Assembly (NCBI GenBank): GCA_902475545.1
Contig: CABRZP010000010.1
Location: forward strand, 8,305-72,304
Direction: 5' to 3'
Length of the DNA stretch: 64,000 bases
Source: an uncultured bacterium
GTDB lineage: Bacteria > Cyanobacteriota > Vampirovibrionia > Gastranaerophilales > Gastranaerophilaceae
Positions 24,756 to 33,537 of the stretch are shown piece after piece. The notes below the pieces were generated by a model that did no database searches, was not told the DNA's origin, and was given only the letters and a program-made list of their open reading frames with translations. The first letter of the stretch is position 1; the number at the start of each line of letters is the position of its first letter. The translations under genes were made by a program, and so were the position numbers.

Positions 24756-26555
24756 ATGGCAAGAATAAAACAGTTATCAAAACATTTAATAAATCAGATA
24801 GCAGCGGGTGAAGTTATTGAAAGGCCGGCTTCTGTAGTCAAGGAGTTAACTGAAAATTCAATTGATGCCGGAGCAACAAAAGTTAGTATTGAAATCACTA
24901 ATGAATGTCGTGATATAAGAGTTGCGGATAACGGTTGCGGAATTCATCCTGATGATATTTTGCTTGCTTTTTCTAAACATGCAACAAGTAAGCTTCAGAA
25001 TGATGAAGATTTATTTGAAATACAGACTCTAGGGTTTCGTGGTGAAGCTCTTGCCAGTATTATTTCTATAGCAAAGTTAACTTGTACTACCAGAACCAAA
25101 GATTTTGAAACAGGAACAAAGGTAAAATGTGAAAATTCCGAAGTTCAGCAGGTAGAAACAGGTTGTGCAGTCGGAACAATTATGGAAATTAAGGATTTAT
25201 TCTATAATGTGCCGGTTAGATTGAAGTTTTTGAAAAGTTCGAACACCGAGTTTTCATATATTCAAGAAATTGTTCAATCAATTGCACTTTCTCATCCGGA
25301 GGTTTCTATTGAATTGAAAAAATTCGGTAAAACTGTATTAAAAACTACCGGTCAAAATAATCTTACTCAAACAATCAAAGAAGTTTATTCGTCAGATGTT
25401 ACGAATAATTTAAAAGAGGTTTTAAAAACGGACGAGCTTTCAGGTTTGAAAATCTGCGGGTTTGTGAGCACTCCGGATTATACCCGATCAAGTAAAAAAA
25501 GTTACCATATTTATATTAATTCCAGAAGTGTTAAATGTCCGGTTTTTCAAAAAGCAATTGATATGGTTTATAAAAATCTTACGGCGAATAATAAATTCCC
25601 GTTTGTAGTTTTGAATTTAGAAATTCCGCCGCATGATGTTGATGTAAATGTTCACCCGACTAAAAAAGAAGTTCGATATAAAAATCCAAACCAGATTTTC
25701 AATTTTATTTATTCTTCAATTGAGGCAGGATTATCAAACTATGTTGAAAAATCTTATCCAAAAATTGAACCCGATAAGAGTTTAAATTTTAATATTTCAA
25801 ATAATAATTCTAATGTAGTGCCGTTTACGACAGAAACTAAAGAAATTTATGTAGATGAAAAAAGTGATACTATTTATGTTTCAGATTTAGGGATGAAAAA
25901 AATAGAAGAGGATTATCTGCATAAGAATATATCTGTACAAAAAACTTTTGAACCGACTCAAACGCAGATTTTTACTAATGAAACGCAGTCTCCAATTGAA
26001 CCTGATGAAAAAATTATCGGACAATATCATGATACTTATATTTTGATAGATACTGATGAAGGTTTGGAAATCGTTGACCAGCATATAGCTGAAGAGCGGT
26101 ATATTTATGAAAAATTGAAATCTGAAAAGAATATTATTTCACAAATGTTGTTTGTTTCTGACGTTATACAACTTTCAATATCTGATGCGGCAATTATACG
26201 TGAAAACCTTGCAAAATTTGAACATTTCGGGTTTGAAATAGAGTTTCTAAAAGATACTGAAATTATTTTTAGAAAAGTACCGCAAGTTTTAGCAAAAGTT
26301 AATCCAAAAGATATTATTGCAGACATTTTAGATAATATTGAGGGTGATATTGATAATCTTGAAGAGAAAATTTTGATTACATCTTCTTGTAAGGCTGCAG
26401 TTAAGGCAAATACAAAATTATCGATATGGCAAATGCAAGAAATTATAAAAAAATGGCGGACAACTAAAATGCCATATACTTGTCCTCATGGCAGACCTAT
26501 TTCAAAAGTTATTCCGCATAAAGAACTTGCCGGTTTTTTCCAGCGTGCAAAGTAG
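24756..26555 (+). CDS. mutL: DNA mismatch repair protein MutL
   Basis: 599 residues. N-terminal GHKL ATPase: ELTENSIDAGAT, DNGCGI, TLGFRGEALASI. The C-terminal domain carries DQHIAEERYIYE, which fits the endonuclease motif DQHAx2Ex4E apart from Ile for Ala, plus SCKAAVKA and TCPHGRPISK. It should therefore nick DNA itself, as in organisms without MutH. AAAGAG ribosome-binding site. mutS is not adjacent. Confidence 0.96.
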   Translation: MARIKQLSKHLINQIAAGEVIERPASVVKELTENSIDAGATKVSIEITNECRDIRVADNGCGIHPDDILLAFSKHATSKLQNDEDLFEIQTLGFRGEALASIISIAKLTCTTRTKDFETGTKVKCENSEVQQVETGCAVGTIMEIKDLFYNVPVRLKFLKSSNTEFSYIQEIVQSIALSHPEVSIELKKFGKTVLKTTGQNNLTQTIKEVYSSDVTNNLKEVLKTDELSGLKICGFVSTPDYTRSSKKSYHIYINSRSVKCPVFQKAIDMVYKNLTANNKFPFVVLNLEIPPHDVDVNVHPTKKEVRYKNPNQIFNFIYSSIEAGLSNYVEKSYPKIEPDKSLNFNISNNNSNVVPFTTETKEIYVDEKSDTIYVSDLGMKKIEEDYLHKNISVQKTFEPTQTQIFTNETQSPIEPDEKIIGQYHDTYILIDTDEGLEIVDQHIAEERYIYEKLKSEKNIISQMLFVSDVIQLSISDAAIIRENLAKFEHFGFEIEFLKDTEIIFRKVPQVLAKVNPKDIIADILDNIEGDIDNLEEKILITSSCKAAVKANTKLSIWQMQEIIKKWRTTKMPYTCPHGRPISKVIPHKELAGFFQRAK

Positions 26556-26650
26556 GGGTAAATATATCAGAATTAATTGATTTTTTATCGGGATTAGTTG
26601 TTTTACGGGTGTAAATAGCTTTAATAAGCTTATTAGAACTCTTATTTTAA

Positions 26651-26684
26651 CAAAAGAAAAGGCAGATCGGATTACGAGTCTGCC
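26651..26684 (-). terminator. sepF terminator
   Basis: On the minus strand GGCAGA, a 12-base loop, TCTGCC, then TTTTCTTTTG. Confidence 0.7.
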
Positions 26685-26721
26685 TGCTTATTTAAACTAT
26701 CTCTCTTCTCATACCAAATAT

Positions 26722-27246
26722 TTATTGTAGAGATGTTCTCCACAATGAATCATTAAATTTGCTTTGTTGAACAGCTGTTGTATCTTCAGATAATGTTACG
26801 TTGCTTGGAGCAAATACGAACACTAAATCTCCAACTTTTTTAGCATTACCGTTAAGAGCTTGAGATGCTCCGCATACAAAATCGATTGTTCTTTGAGATT
26901 GTTCTTTATCTAAAAGATGTAAGTTTAACATAACAATTTTTCTGTCTTTTAAATATTGAACAATAGTAGCAGCATCATCAAAAGAACGTGGAATAACTGT
27001 CATAATTTCGTTACCGCCTCTATTAATGCTAGGGTGGCTAACAACTTTTGATTCTTGACGTTTTTCAATAACCGGTGCAGAATAATAATCCGGAGCAACT
27101 TCTCTTAAAGCACTTCCTTCTTCTACATATTCATAATCATCGTTATCATATTCATCATCGTTCATATCTTCAAAAGGATTTTCTCCACGAAATCCGTCCA
27201 TAACGTAATTTACAACTTTTTTCAAACTATCTGCTATTGCTGCCAC
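26722..27246 (-). CDS. sepF: Cell division protein SepF
   Basis: 174 residues. An N-terminal amphipathic segment (residues 1-20) for membrane contact, an acidic linker (EDMNDDEYDNDDYEYVEEG), and the C-terminal DUF552 domain with VIPRSFDDAATIVQYLKDRK and the TIDFVCGASQALNG helix. It bundles FtsZ filaments at the septum. It lies 18 bases after yggS, the order known from Gram-positives and cyanobacteria. Confidence 0.94.
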   Translation of the reverse strand: MAAIADSLKKVVNYVMDGFRGENPFEDMNDDEYDNDDYEYVEEGSALREVAPDYYSAPVIEKRQESKVVSHPSINRGGNEIMTVIPRSFDDAATIVQYLKDRKIVMLNLHLLDKEQSQRTIDFVCGASQALNGNAKKVGDLVFVFAPSNVTLSEDTTAVQQSKFNDSLWRTSLQ

Positions 27247-27264
27247 CGATTTTTCCTCCGTCTT

Positions 27265-27930
27265 TTATCTAAATAATTTTCTACCTACCCTAAGCATTGT
27301 CGAACCTTGTTGAGCTGCTATTTTGTAATCCTGACTCATACCCATTGAAATTTCTTTCAATTCACAGTTGAAATTTTTTTCTAAACTATCCCTAATTTGA
27401 GTAATTTCAGAAAATAATCTTTCAATTTCCTTGTCTTCAGCATTTAAAGGAGCCATGTTCATCACTCCTACAATCTCAATTCCATTCAAACTTTTTAATT
27501 GTTCAAATTTATCAAACACTTCATCTTTGGAAAACCCAAATTTTTGTTCTTCGTTCGCATTATTAATTTGAATAAGAACTTTTTGGATTTTTCCTAATTC
27601 AAGTGCATTTTGAGAAATAGTTTGTGCAAGTTTGACAGAATCTACTGAGTGAATGTATTCAAAAACCTTTAAGGCTTGCTTAACTTTATTGGTTTGCAAA
27701 TGTCCTATGAAATGGAATGTTGAATTTTCTCTCACATCCTCGGGAAGATTCTCGATTTTTGCTGAAGCTTCTATTACTCTTGATTCTCCGAAGTCACGAA
27801 TGCCTGCATTATATGCTGTAACAATCGCAGCTTCGTCAAAATACTTTGTAACTGCTATTATTCTGGGTTTACAAGGTGCGATTTCTTCTTGTATTTGTAA
27901 AAGATTTCGCTTTACTGTCTCATACATCAT
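27265..27930 (-). CDS. PLP homeostasis protein YggS/YlmE
   Basis: 221 residues of the COG0325 family. The PLP lysine is in IIAVTKYF (K29), with the conserved FHFIGHLQTNKVK and EISMGMSQDYKIA. The family controls pyridoxal phosphate levels rather than catalysing a known reaction. GAGGTG ribosome-binding site. There are two adjacent ATGs, at 27930 and 27927. First gene of the yggS-sepF operon. Confidence 0.94.
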   Translation of the reverse strand: MMYETVKRNLLQIQEEIAPCKPRIIAVTKYFDEAAIVTAYNAGIRDFGESRVIEASAKIENLPEDVRENSTFHFIGHLQTNKVKQALKVFEYIHSVDSVKLAQTISQNALELGKIQKVLIQINNANEEQKFGFSKDEVFDKFEQLKSLNGIEIVGVMNMAPLNAEDKEIERLFSEITQIRDSLEKNFNCELKEISMGMSQDYKIAAQQGSTMLRVGRKLFR

Positions 27931-28037
27931 TCACCTCTACAAGAAAACAACTCAAACATGAGCATAATTTAATTGTACTTTATCTTTGCGGTATGTCCAA
28001 AATATTTATTTCCTGATAAATTTCGGATAATCGGACA

Positions 28038-28072
28038 GGGCTGAAATCATGTCACTGACATGATTTCAGCCC
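28038..28072. repeat. Near-perfect 35-base palindrome
   Basis: GGGCTGAAATCATGTCA, one base (C), then its exact complement. It lies 108 bases before the yggS start, in an otherwise AT-rich gap. It could be a hairpin, an operator or a remnant of a repeat. There is no T-run directly after it. Confidence 0.85.
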
Positions 28073-28077
28073 CATAA

Positions 28078-28215
28078 TTAAAAGGTTGATGAGCTTAATA
28101 AAACTTAATAATAGCCATTTGTAGAGCATGCCAAAAGCATTGTTTCTATTGAAAGGCATGCTAATTTTTAAATTTAGCATCAACTTTTAGATTGAGGCAT
28201 GCTTTTATAAAAAAT
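28078..28215. ncRNA. Candidate structured RNA region
   Basis: AAAAGGTTGATG (28080-28091) can pair with CATCAACTTTT (28178-28188), one bulge. Inside, AGCATGCC (28125-28132) pairs perfectly with GGCATGCT (28155-28162). A third copy, GGCATGC (28196-28202) followed by TTTTAT, can compete for the same partner, as in attenuators. No open frame crosses the region. The strand is not certain. It is either a leader/riboswitch-like element or a small RNA. Part of a gap of about 430 bases between yggS and the glycosyltransferase. Confidence 0.4.
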
Positions 28216-28366
28216 TTTTGTCTTTTTTACAAAAAGTTACAGAAAAGTATTTTTATCCTTATACTTGGGATCTTGCTATAAATAAAACTTAATATATTAT
28301 TGTATGAGTACATATTTATAATAATATTAAAGATGTGGATATTATTAAATTTGTGGAGAGATGACT

Positions 28367-29098
28367 ATGCTTGATAAAAACGTTATTTGCATTAAATGGG
28401 GAGATAAATTTGGTCCGGAATACGTAAACAGATTATATAAAATGGTTGAAAAAAATCTTACTATTCCACATAGATTTGTATGTTTTACAGATAAACCTGA
28501 AGGTATTGATTCAGGTGTTGAAATCAGACCGTTACCGGCATTAAATGACGAAGGTCTTCCTGAAAAAGCTTGGAAGAAACTGGGTTTATTTACTGACCAG
28601 CTTGCAGATTTAGAAGGTCAAGCTTTATTTTTAGATTTGGATATTGTAATTATGCGTAATATTGATGCATTTTTCACTGTTCCTGGTGAGTTTTTAATAA
28701 TTAAAGATTGGGATTTTGAAGATGATATTATTGGCAATTCTTCAGTTTTTAGATTTGATGTAAAAAAATATCCTGATATTATTGAAAATTTCTATAAAGA
28801 AGGAAAAGATATCAGAAAAAGATATAAAAATGAACAAGCTTTCCTTTCTCATCAAATGAATAATAAAGGTATTTTGTCATATTGGCCTCATCATTGGTGT
28901 GTAAGCTTTAAAAGAAATTGTTTACAGAAGTTCCCTATGAATTTCTTTAAAGAACCAAGAGAACCATGGGAATGTAAAATTCTGGTATTCCATGGTCGTC
29001 CCAATCCTGATCAGGCTTATCAAGGATTTATGGGTAAAGGCGGGTTACGTTATGTAAAACCTACCAAATGGCTTGACAAATACTGGGATAAAGTTTAA
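28367..29098 (+). CDS. Putative glycosyltransferase (GT-A type)
   Basis: 243 residues. The second ATG (28367) is preferred, because TGGAGAG ends only just before the first (28361). A DXD motif sits in ALFLDLDIVIMRN (about residue 90), as in family 8-like glycosyltransferases that use a metal and a nucleotide sugar. Other anchor segments are CFTDKPEGID, NEQAFLSHQ and KILVFHGRPNPD. It lies 14 bases before the GT-D gene. Probably builds a surface glycan. Confidence 0.8.
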   Translation: MLDKNVICIKWGDKFGPEYVNRLYKMVEKNLTIPHRFVCFTDKPEGIDSGVEIRPLPALNDEGLPEKAWKKLGLFTDQLADLEGQALFLDLDIVIMRNIDAFFTVPGEFLIIKDWDFEDDIIGNSSVFRFDVKKYPDIIENFYKEGKDIRKRYKNEQAFLSHQMNNKGILSYWPHHWCVSFKRNCLQKFPMNFFKEPREPWECKILVFHGRPNPDQAYQGFMGKGGLRYVKPTKWLDKYWDKV

Positions 29099-29112
29099 AA
29101 AGGTATTTAATT

Positions 29113-30081
29113 TTGAACAAGTTATTTAATTTAAATATCCAAGAGGCTGATTATTATAGAAAGTGTGTTGTTACAGTTTTAGGTATTCCCTTTAAAGTTG
29201 TAATACCTAAGTTGTCTAAAAATGAAATAAAAAAATTTAATGCAAAATACGAATTAAAATCAGAGGTGCTTTTAGTTCCAAAAGTGAAAGATAATTTTGA
29301 TACTTTAGATGAATTGGTTAATACGAATAAATCTATATGCCGTTATGGAGATGGCGAATTTGCAATAATTTTTAAAAATGGGTTAAACTTTCAAGATTAT
29401 CAAGAAGATTTAGGACAAAGACTGGCTGAAATATTACTTTCTGATGTTGAGAATGTTATGGTTGCGATACCTGACAGATTTTCTGCTTTAGATAACTTTG
29501 GGGAAGCAGAGAAATATTTTTGGCGAAAATATATGGTATACAATCGAGATAAGATAAATAAAATACTTAGATTTGATAAGCAATATTATGATGCTTGTGT
29601 TTCTCGCCCATATATGTCTTTTAGAGATAAATCACATTGTAAAACTTATTTTGAAAAGTTTAAAAAGATATATGCAGATAAAGATATTATTTTTGTTGAA
29701 GGTGAAGCTTCAAGGTTGGGTTATAAAAATGATTTATTTTCCGGGGCAAGATCAATAAAAAGAATTATTTGTCCTGCGAAAAATGCGTTCGATAAATATG
29801 ATGAAATTTTAGAAACCTGTAAGAAATTTGCTTCAGAAAATACTCTTTTTATTCTTGCACTTGGACCTACTGCAACTGTTCTTGCGTTTGATTTGGCAAA
29901 TGCAGGATATCGAGCTCTTGACTTAGGTCATATTGATGTTGAATATGAATGGTACTTAATGGGTGCAAAGAAAAAAGTTCCGATAAAAAATAAGTATGTA
30001 AATGAAGCTAAACATGGCAGAAAAAGTACTGTTATTGAAGATGGAAATTATATAAATGAAATTATTGCAAATTTAGCCTAA
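29113..30081 (+). CDS. GT-D fold glycosyltransferase-like protein (DUF1792)
   Basis: 322 residues from a TTG start with AAAAGG upstream. The signature RYGDGEFAIIF (about residue 77) and the later LFILALGPTATVLAFDLA are typical of the GT-D (DUF1792) glycosyltransferases that extend glycans on serine-rich adhesins. Here it follows a GT-A protein, so the two may add successive sugars. The 3' end overlaps the convergent transporter gene by 9 bases. Confidence 0.82.
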   Translation: MNKLFNLNIQEADYYRKCVVTVLGIPFKVVIPKLSKNEIKKFNAKYELKSEVLLVPKVKDNFDTLDELVNTNKSICRYGDGEFAIIFKNGLNFQDYQEDLGQRLAEILLSDVENVMVAIPDRFSALDNFGEAEKYFWRKYMVYNRDKINKILRFDKQYYDACVSRPYMSFRDKSHCKTYFEKFKKIYADKDIIFVEGEASRLGYKNDLFSGARSIKRIICPAKNAFDKYDEILETCKKFASENTLFILALGPTATVLAFDLANAGYRALDLGHIDVEYEWYLMGAKKKVPIKNKYVNEAKHGRKSTVIEDGNYINEIIANLA

Positions 30082-30882
30082 TAAAATTAAGCTTAACCAA
30101 ATAAATAGAATGCCTGACATAATTCCGACAATTGATAAGTGCCAGTTACCGTATTCCTTAGCAAGAGGAAGTAGTGTATCAAATGAAATATATGTCATAA
30201 TTCCGCCGACTGCAGCCATCAAAAATCCGACAAGTATTTGCGGTACAAATAATCCGAAAACGAACATTCCTACTAATGCTCCAATTGGTTCTGTTATTCC
30301 TGATAATGCGGCATATAGCATTGCGTAACGTTTTTTACCTGTTACATGATATATTGGCAGTGCAACGGCAATACCTTCAGGAATATTATGAATTGCTATT
30401 GCAAGTGCAACTGAAAGGCCTAGTGTGATATTTTGAGTTGTAGTTAAAAACGTTGCCATTCCTTCCGGAAAATTATGAACACAAATAGCAATAGCAGTAA
30501 GCATTCCTGCTCTTTTGAGTTTGTAATGTTTAAAATGATTATCTTCTTCCGGAGCGTCCGGATGTAAAAGTTCTTCTGTATCGACGTGATCCGGTAGGAA
30601 ATAGTCAATCAATACAGAAACAACAATCCCAAGTATAAATCCTCCAAAAACCAACCATTGGTATAAGTTTGGAAAATTGACTTTTAGCAAGGCTTCAGAG
30701 CTTGGAATAATGTCTACCAATGACACAAAAATCATTACACCTGCCGAGAAACCTAAGCCTACTGATAGTGTTTTCAGGTTATCTTTTTTTGTCACAAAAG
30801 CAATCGCACCGCCTATTGCGGTAGTTAATCCTGCTAACATTGTGAGGCTAAATGCTAATCCTATATTATTTGGTATATTCAT
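30073..30882 (-). CDS. zupT: ZIP-family metal transporter (ZupT-like)
   Basis: 269 residues, eight membrane helices. The two ZIP metal-site motifs HNFPEGMA and HNIPEGIAVA are present, separated by about 25 residues, with a His/Asp/Glu-rich loop (DHVDTEELLHPDAPEEDNHF) before them. It imports zinc, possibly iron or manganese. AAAGGA ribosome-binding site 13 bases before ATG. No Zur-like box recognised. Confidence 0.92.
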   Translation of the reverse strand: MNIPNNIGLAFSLTMLAGLTTAIGGAIAFVTKKDNLKTLSVGLGFSAGVMIFVSLVDIIPSSEALLKVNFPNLYQWLVFGGFILGIVVSVLIDYFLPDHVDTEELLHPDAPEEDNHFKHYKLKRAGMLTAIAICVHNFPEGMATFLTTTQNITLGLSVALAIAIHNIPEGIAVALPIYHVTGKKRYAMLYAALSGITEPIGALVGMFVFGLFVPQILVGFLMAAVGGIMTYISFDTLLPLAKEYGNWHLSIVGIMSGILFIWLSLILLG

Positions 30883-30978
30883 TACTTACTAAATCCTTTG
30901 CAGTGTTTATATTATCACAAAGAAACTTTTTCATGAATAATTAGTCATAAATATTAAGGGAGTAAAAAGGAGAGATTT

Positions 30979-31296
30979 ATGGAATTATTTAGTAACTTGA
31001 TTTATGAAATTAAAAAAGGTATGCGTGATATTTCTTTATATACTTGTAGGAGAGATGATTTAGACAAATTTGTTTCTCATTTGGATAAGACTGATACAAA
31101 ATATTTGTTAACTAATGCGGGTAAAGATAAAGTTAACATATTTTTCGGAAATCCTTTATGTCTCAGGATAATCGAACAATTTTCTACTGATGAGCTTAAT
31201 AATTTAACTCCTTATGAAGATTGTCTTCTGGGAATAATGTTGGGGTATTCGAGACAGGAGCAGTATTCCAGATTTCTTTCAAAATCTGCGGTATAG
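30979..31296 (+). CDS. DUF2023 family protein
   Basis: 105 residues. The pattern IYEIKKGMRDISLYT, VNIFFGNP and LTPYEDCLLGIMLGYSRQEQ is that of DUF2023, a small alpha/beta family of unknown role seen in anaerobes, often near flavodoxin or iron-uptake genes. Here the neighbours are a ZIP transporter on one side and a repeat on the other. AAAAGGAG ribosome-binding site. Confidence 0.8.
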   Translation: MELFSNLIYEIKKGMRDISLYTCRRDDLDKFVSHLDKTDTKYLLTNAGKDKVNIFFGNPLCLRIIEQFSTDELNNLTPYEDCLLGIMLGYSRQEQYSRFLSKSAV

Positions 31297-31318
31297 TATA
31301 ACATACAGAAATTTATCT

Positions 31319-31809
31319 TTGCATAATAATTATTATCCGTAGGATAATCAAAGAAAGGTTCGGAAACGTAGTTTCTGATAATTTTCTTTCTTCACCACAT
31401 TTCTTTGACCGCAAAGAAACGTGGTACAAAGAAACTCTCTCCCATCACTACGTTCGCTAATAAATAGTAAATGCTCAACTTAAAGCGAGTAAACTCACTT
31501 GTGGGTCACCCTGAACTTGTTTCAGGGTCTCAAATATTTACCGTTCAAACAATACTCGCTTCTGTTATTGTTTCGCATAACATTTATTGCTCACTTCGTG
31601 GAGGTCGAACCTTTATTGTATTATATGTAATGGTTCGAGTCTTCAGGGGATTCCCCTGAAACCCCTTTCTCCTCGCCGGAGTGGGTATTAGGCTACCAAT
31701 ATCGGTATTACCCTTGGATAATGGTTCATTATCAGAGGAAATTCTGAAACGAGTTCAGAATGACATTATTATATCAGTTTGATATTTACCCCTAATAATT
31801 ATTATGTAA
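31319..31809. repeat. Dispersed ~0.5 kb non-coding repeat, copy 2
   Basis: The partner of 16675-17224. The 363-base core is 31346-31708. The flanking arms are TTGCATAATAATTATTA (31319-31335) and TAATAATTATTATGTAA (31793-31809), 16 of 17 complementary but different in sequence from copy 1. The adjacent hairpin is ATTATCC-GTA-GGATAAT. Inside are TTCAGGGG-ATT-CCCCTGAA (about 31643), the 39-base sub-repeat (31669-31707) and TTCTGAA/TTCAGAA (about 31743-31760). It fills most of the gap between the DUF2023 gene and rplI. No protein is plausible in it. Confidence 0.85.
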
Positions 31810-31943
31810 TTTTATTATTTTTAAACTGTGTAGTAAACCTGTAATGGAATTTAACAAAATTACAAAAACTATTGGCAAAAAGGTTTTTTTGTTGTATGTT
31901 AGGGCTACATGCAGAAATATAAATACAAAAGGAGAAATTTATT

Positions 31944-32441
31944 ATGCAAGTTATATTAAAAAAAGATGTTCAAAATTTAGGTGAAGCCGGTGATATTATT
32001 AACGTTAAAGACGGTTATGCAAGAAACTTCTTACTACCTCAAGCTGTTGCTGAAGTAGCTACTGAAGGTGCTTTACAAAACAGAGAAAAAAATATCGCAA
32101 GAATTAAGGCTAAACAAGAAAAATTACATCAAGAAGCTTTAGAAAAAGCTGAAGCTATTGAAAAATTCGGTACTTTAGAATTATCAGCTAAAGCCGGTGA
32201 ATCAGGTAAATTATTCGGTACAATTACTACTAAAAAATTAACTGAAGAATTAGCTGCTAAAACAGGTATTGAAGTTGATAGAAAAACAGTTTCTTTAAAT
32301 GCTCCAATCAATAAAATTGGTAACTATACAATGTTAATTAAATTAACTTCTAAAGTTAAATGCGAATTAGCAGTTGCAGTTTCAGCTTCAGAAGTTGTTA
32401 AAGAAGCTATTGAAGAACAAACTGAAGAAGCTGCTGAATAG
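31944..32441 (+). CDS. rplI: 50S ribosomal protein L9
   Basis: 165 residues. The N-terminal signature VILKKDVQNLGEAGDIINVKDGYARNFLLP is followed by the long connecting helix and the C-terminal domain (KLFGTITTKKLTEEL). AAAGGAG ribosome-binding site. It is followed after 20 bases by the core-MetE-like gene, so the two may share a transcript. Confidence 0.96.
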   Translation: MQVILKKDVQNLGEAGDIINVKDGYARNFLLPQAVAEVATEGALQNREKNIARIKAKQEKLHQEALEKAEAIEKFGTLELSAKAGESGKLFGTITTKKLTEELAAKTGIEVDRKTVSLNAPINKIGNYTMLIKLTSKVKCELAVAVSASEVVKEAIEEQTEEAAE

Positions 32442-32461
32442 TATAACATTGAAGGAGAACA

Positions 32462-33535
32462 ATGAGTCAATTGAATTTAAAATTACAAGCTTTAGCAATT
32501 GGTTCTCTCCCTCATAATGATGTACAAAAAGCAATGTCTGTAGTGAAAAAAGATTTTTCAAAAATTCCTTTTTTCCCACAGTTAGCAAATATTAGTAAAA
32601 ACGAAGACATGATTGTCCAATTTTTGGAAGGATTGCCTTCGTTTTTGCATTCTAATGTAGAAAATTTCATTTTAAATAGTGAAAGTGAAGAATTTTTATC
32701 TGATTTGGAAGAATTTTTTTCAGACTATGAAGAAATTATTTCCGGTGAGAATTTGAAAAAGTTGGATAAATACGGTATTAGTAAACAGTTTTCATCGACT
32801 TTTGGCGAATTTGAAAAATTTATAACTGATACAAAGCCGCAGTATGCAAAGGCTCAAATTATAGGACCGTTTACCCTTGCAACATCATTAACTGATCAGA
32901 ATGACCAGTGCGTTATTTATGATGAAACTTTAAAAGAAATTGTAGTAAAATTGCTTTCTTTAAAAGCCTTATGGGAAATAAGACGGATAAAACAGGCGAA
33001 TCCGGATACGGTTCCGATTATTTTTATGGATGAACCTTCTGTTTCGCAGTTAGGAACATCTGCATATTTGACAATTTCTGAAGATGAGGTTATTAGTATG
33101 TTTGCGGAAATTTCTGACTTAATAAAGGAAAATGGCGGTATAAGTGCAATTCACTGCTGTGGTAAATGTGATTGGCGGATTCCTATTAATGCAGAAGTTG
33201 ATATAATAAATCTTGATGCTTTTTCTTTTGCTCAGAATTTAAGTATATATAGTGAAAAAGTAGAAAAGTTCTTGCAAGATGGCGGAAAAATTGCATGGGG
33301 GCTTGTTCCAACTCTGGATAATAAAGCTTTGGAACAAATAACACTGGAGGATTTGATTGAAAATTTTAAAAAATCCGTAAAATATTTGACTAAAAAAGGT
33401 ATTGATGAGAAACTTATTATAGATAATTCGCTAATAACGTCATCCTGCGGAGCAGGATCTTTGAACGAAGAGCTAGCAGAACATGCAATGGATTTGGTTT
33501 TTGAATTGTCGAAAGAATTAAAAGCGAGGTTTTAG
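32462..33535 (+). CDS. Core-MetE-like / UroD-fold methyltransferase
   Basis: 357 residues, a single barrel of the MetE/UroD class. The zinc-ligand pattern of cobalamin-independent methionine synthase is visible: HCC in AIHCCGKCDW (His-x-Cys) and the later Cys in ITSSCGAGSL. The length fits core-MetE proteins, which lack the N-terminal half of MetE and accept methyl from a corrinoid protein rather than methyl-tetrahydrofolate. It is followed by a CooC-like ATPase and folD, so it belongs to one-carbon metabolism. Methionine synthesis from a methyl-corrinoid donor is likely but not proven. Confidence 0.75.
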   Translation: MSQLNLKLQALAIGSLPHNDVQKAMSVVKKDFSKIPFFPQLANISKNEDMIVQFLEGLPSFLHSNVENFILNSESEEFLSDLEEFFSDYEEIISGENLKKLDKYGISKQFSSTFGEFEKFITDTKPQYAKAQIIGPFTLATSLTDQNDQCVIYDETLKEIVVKLLSLKALWEIRRIKQANPDTVPIIFMDEPSVSQLGTSAYLTISEDEVISMFAEISDLIKENGGISAIHCCGKCDWRIPINAEVDIINLDAFSFAQNLSIYSEKVEKFLQDGGKIAWGLVPTLDNKALEQITLEDLIENFKKSVKYLTKKGIDEKLIIDNSLITSSCGAGSLNEELAEHAMDLVFELSKELKARF

Positions 33536-33537
33536 GT

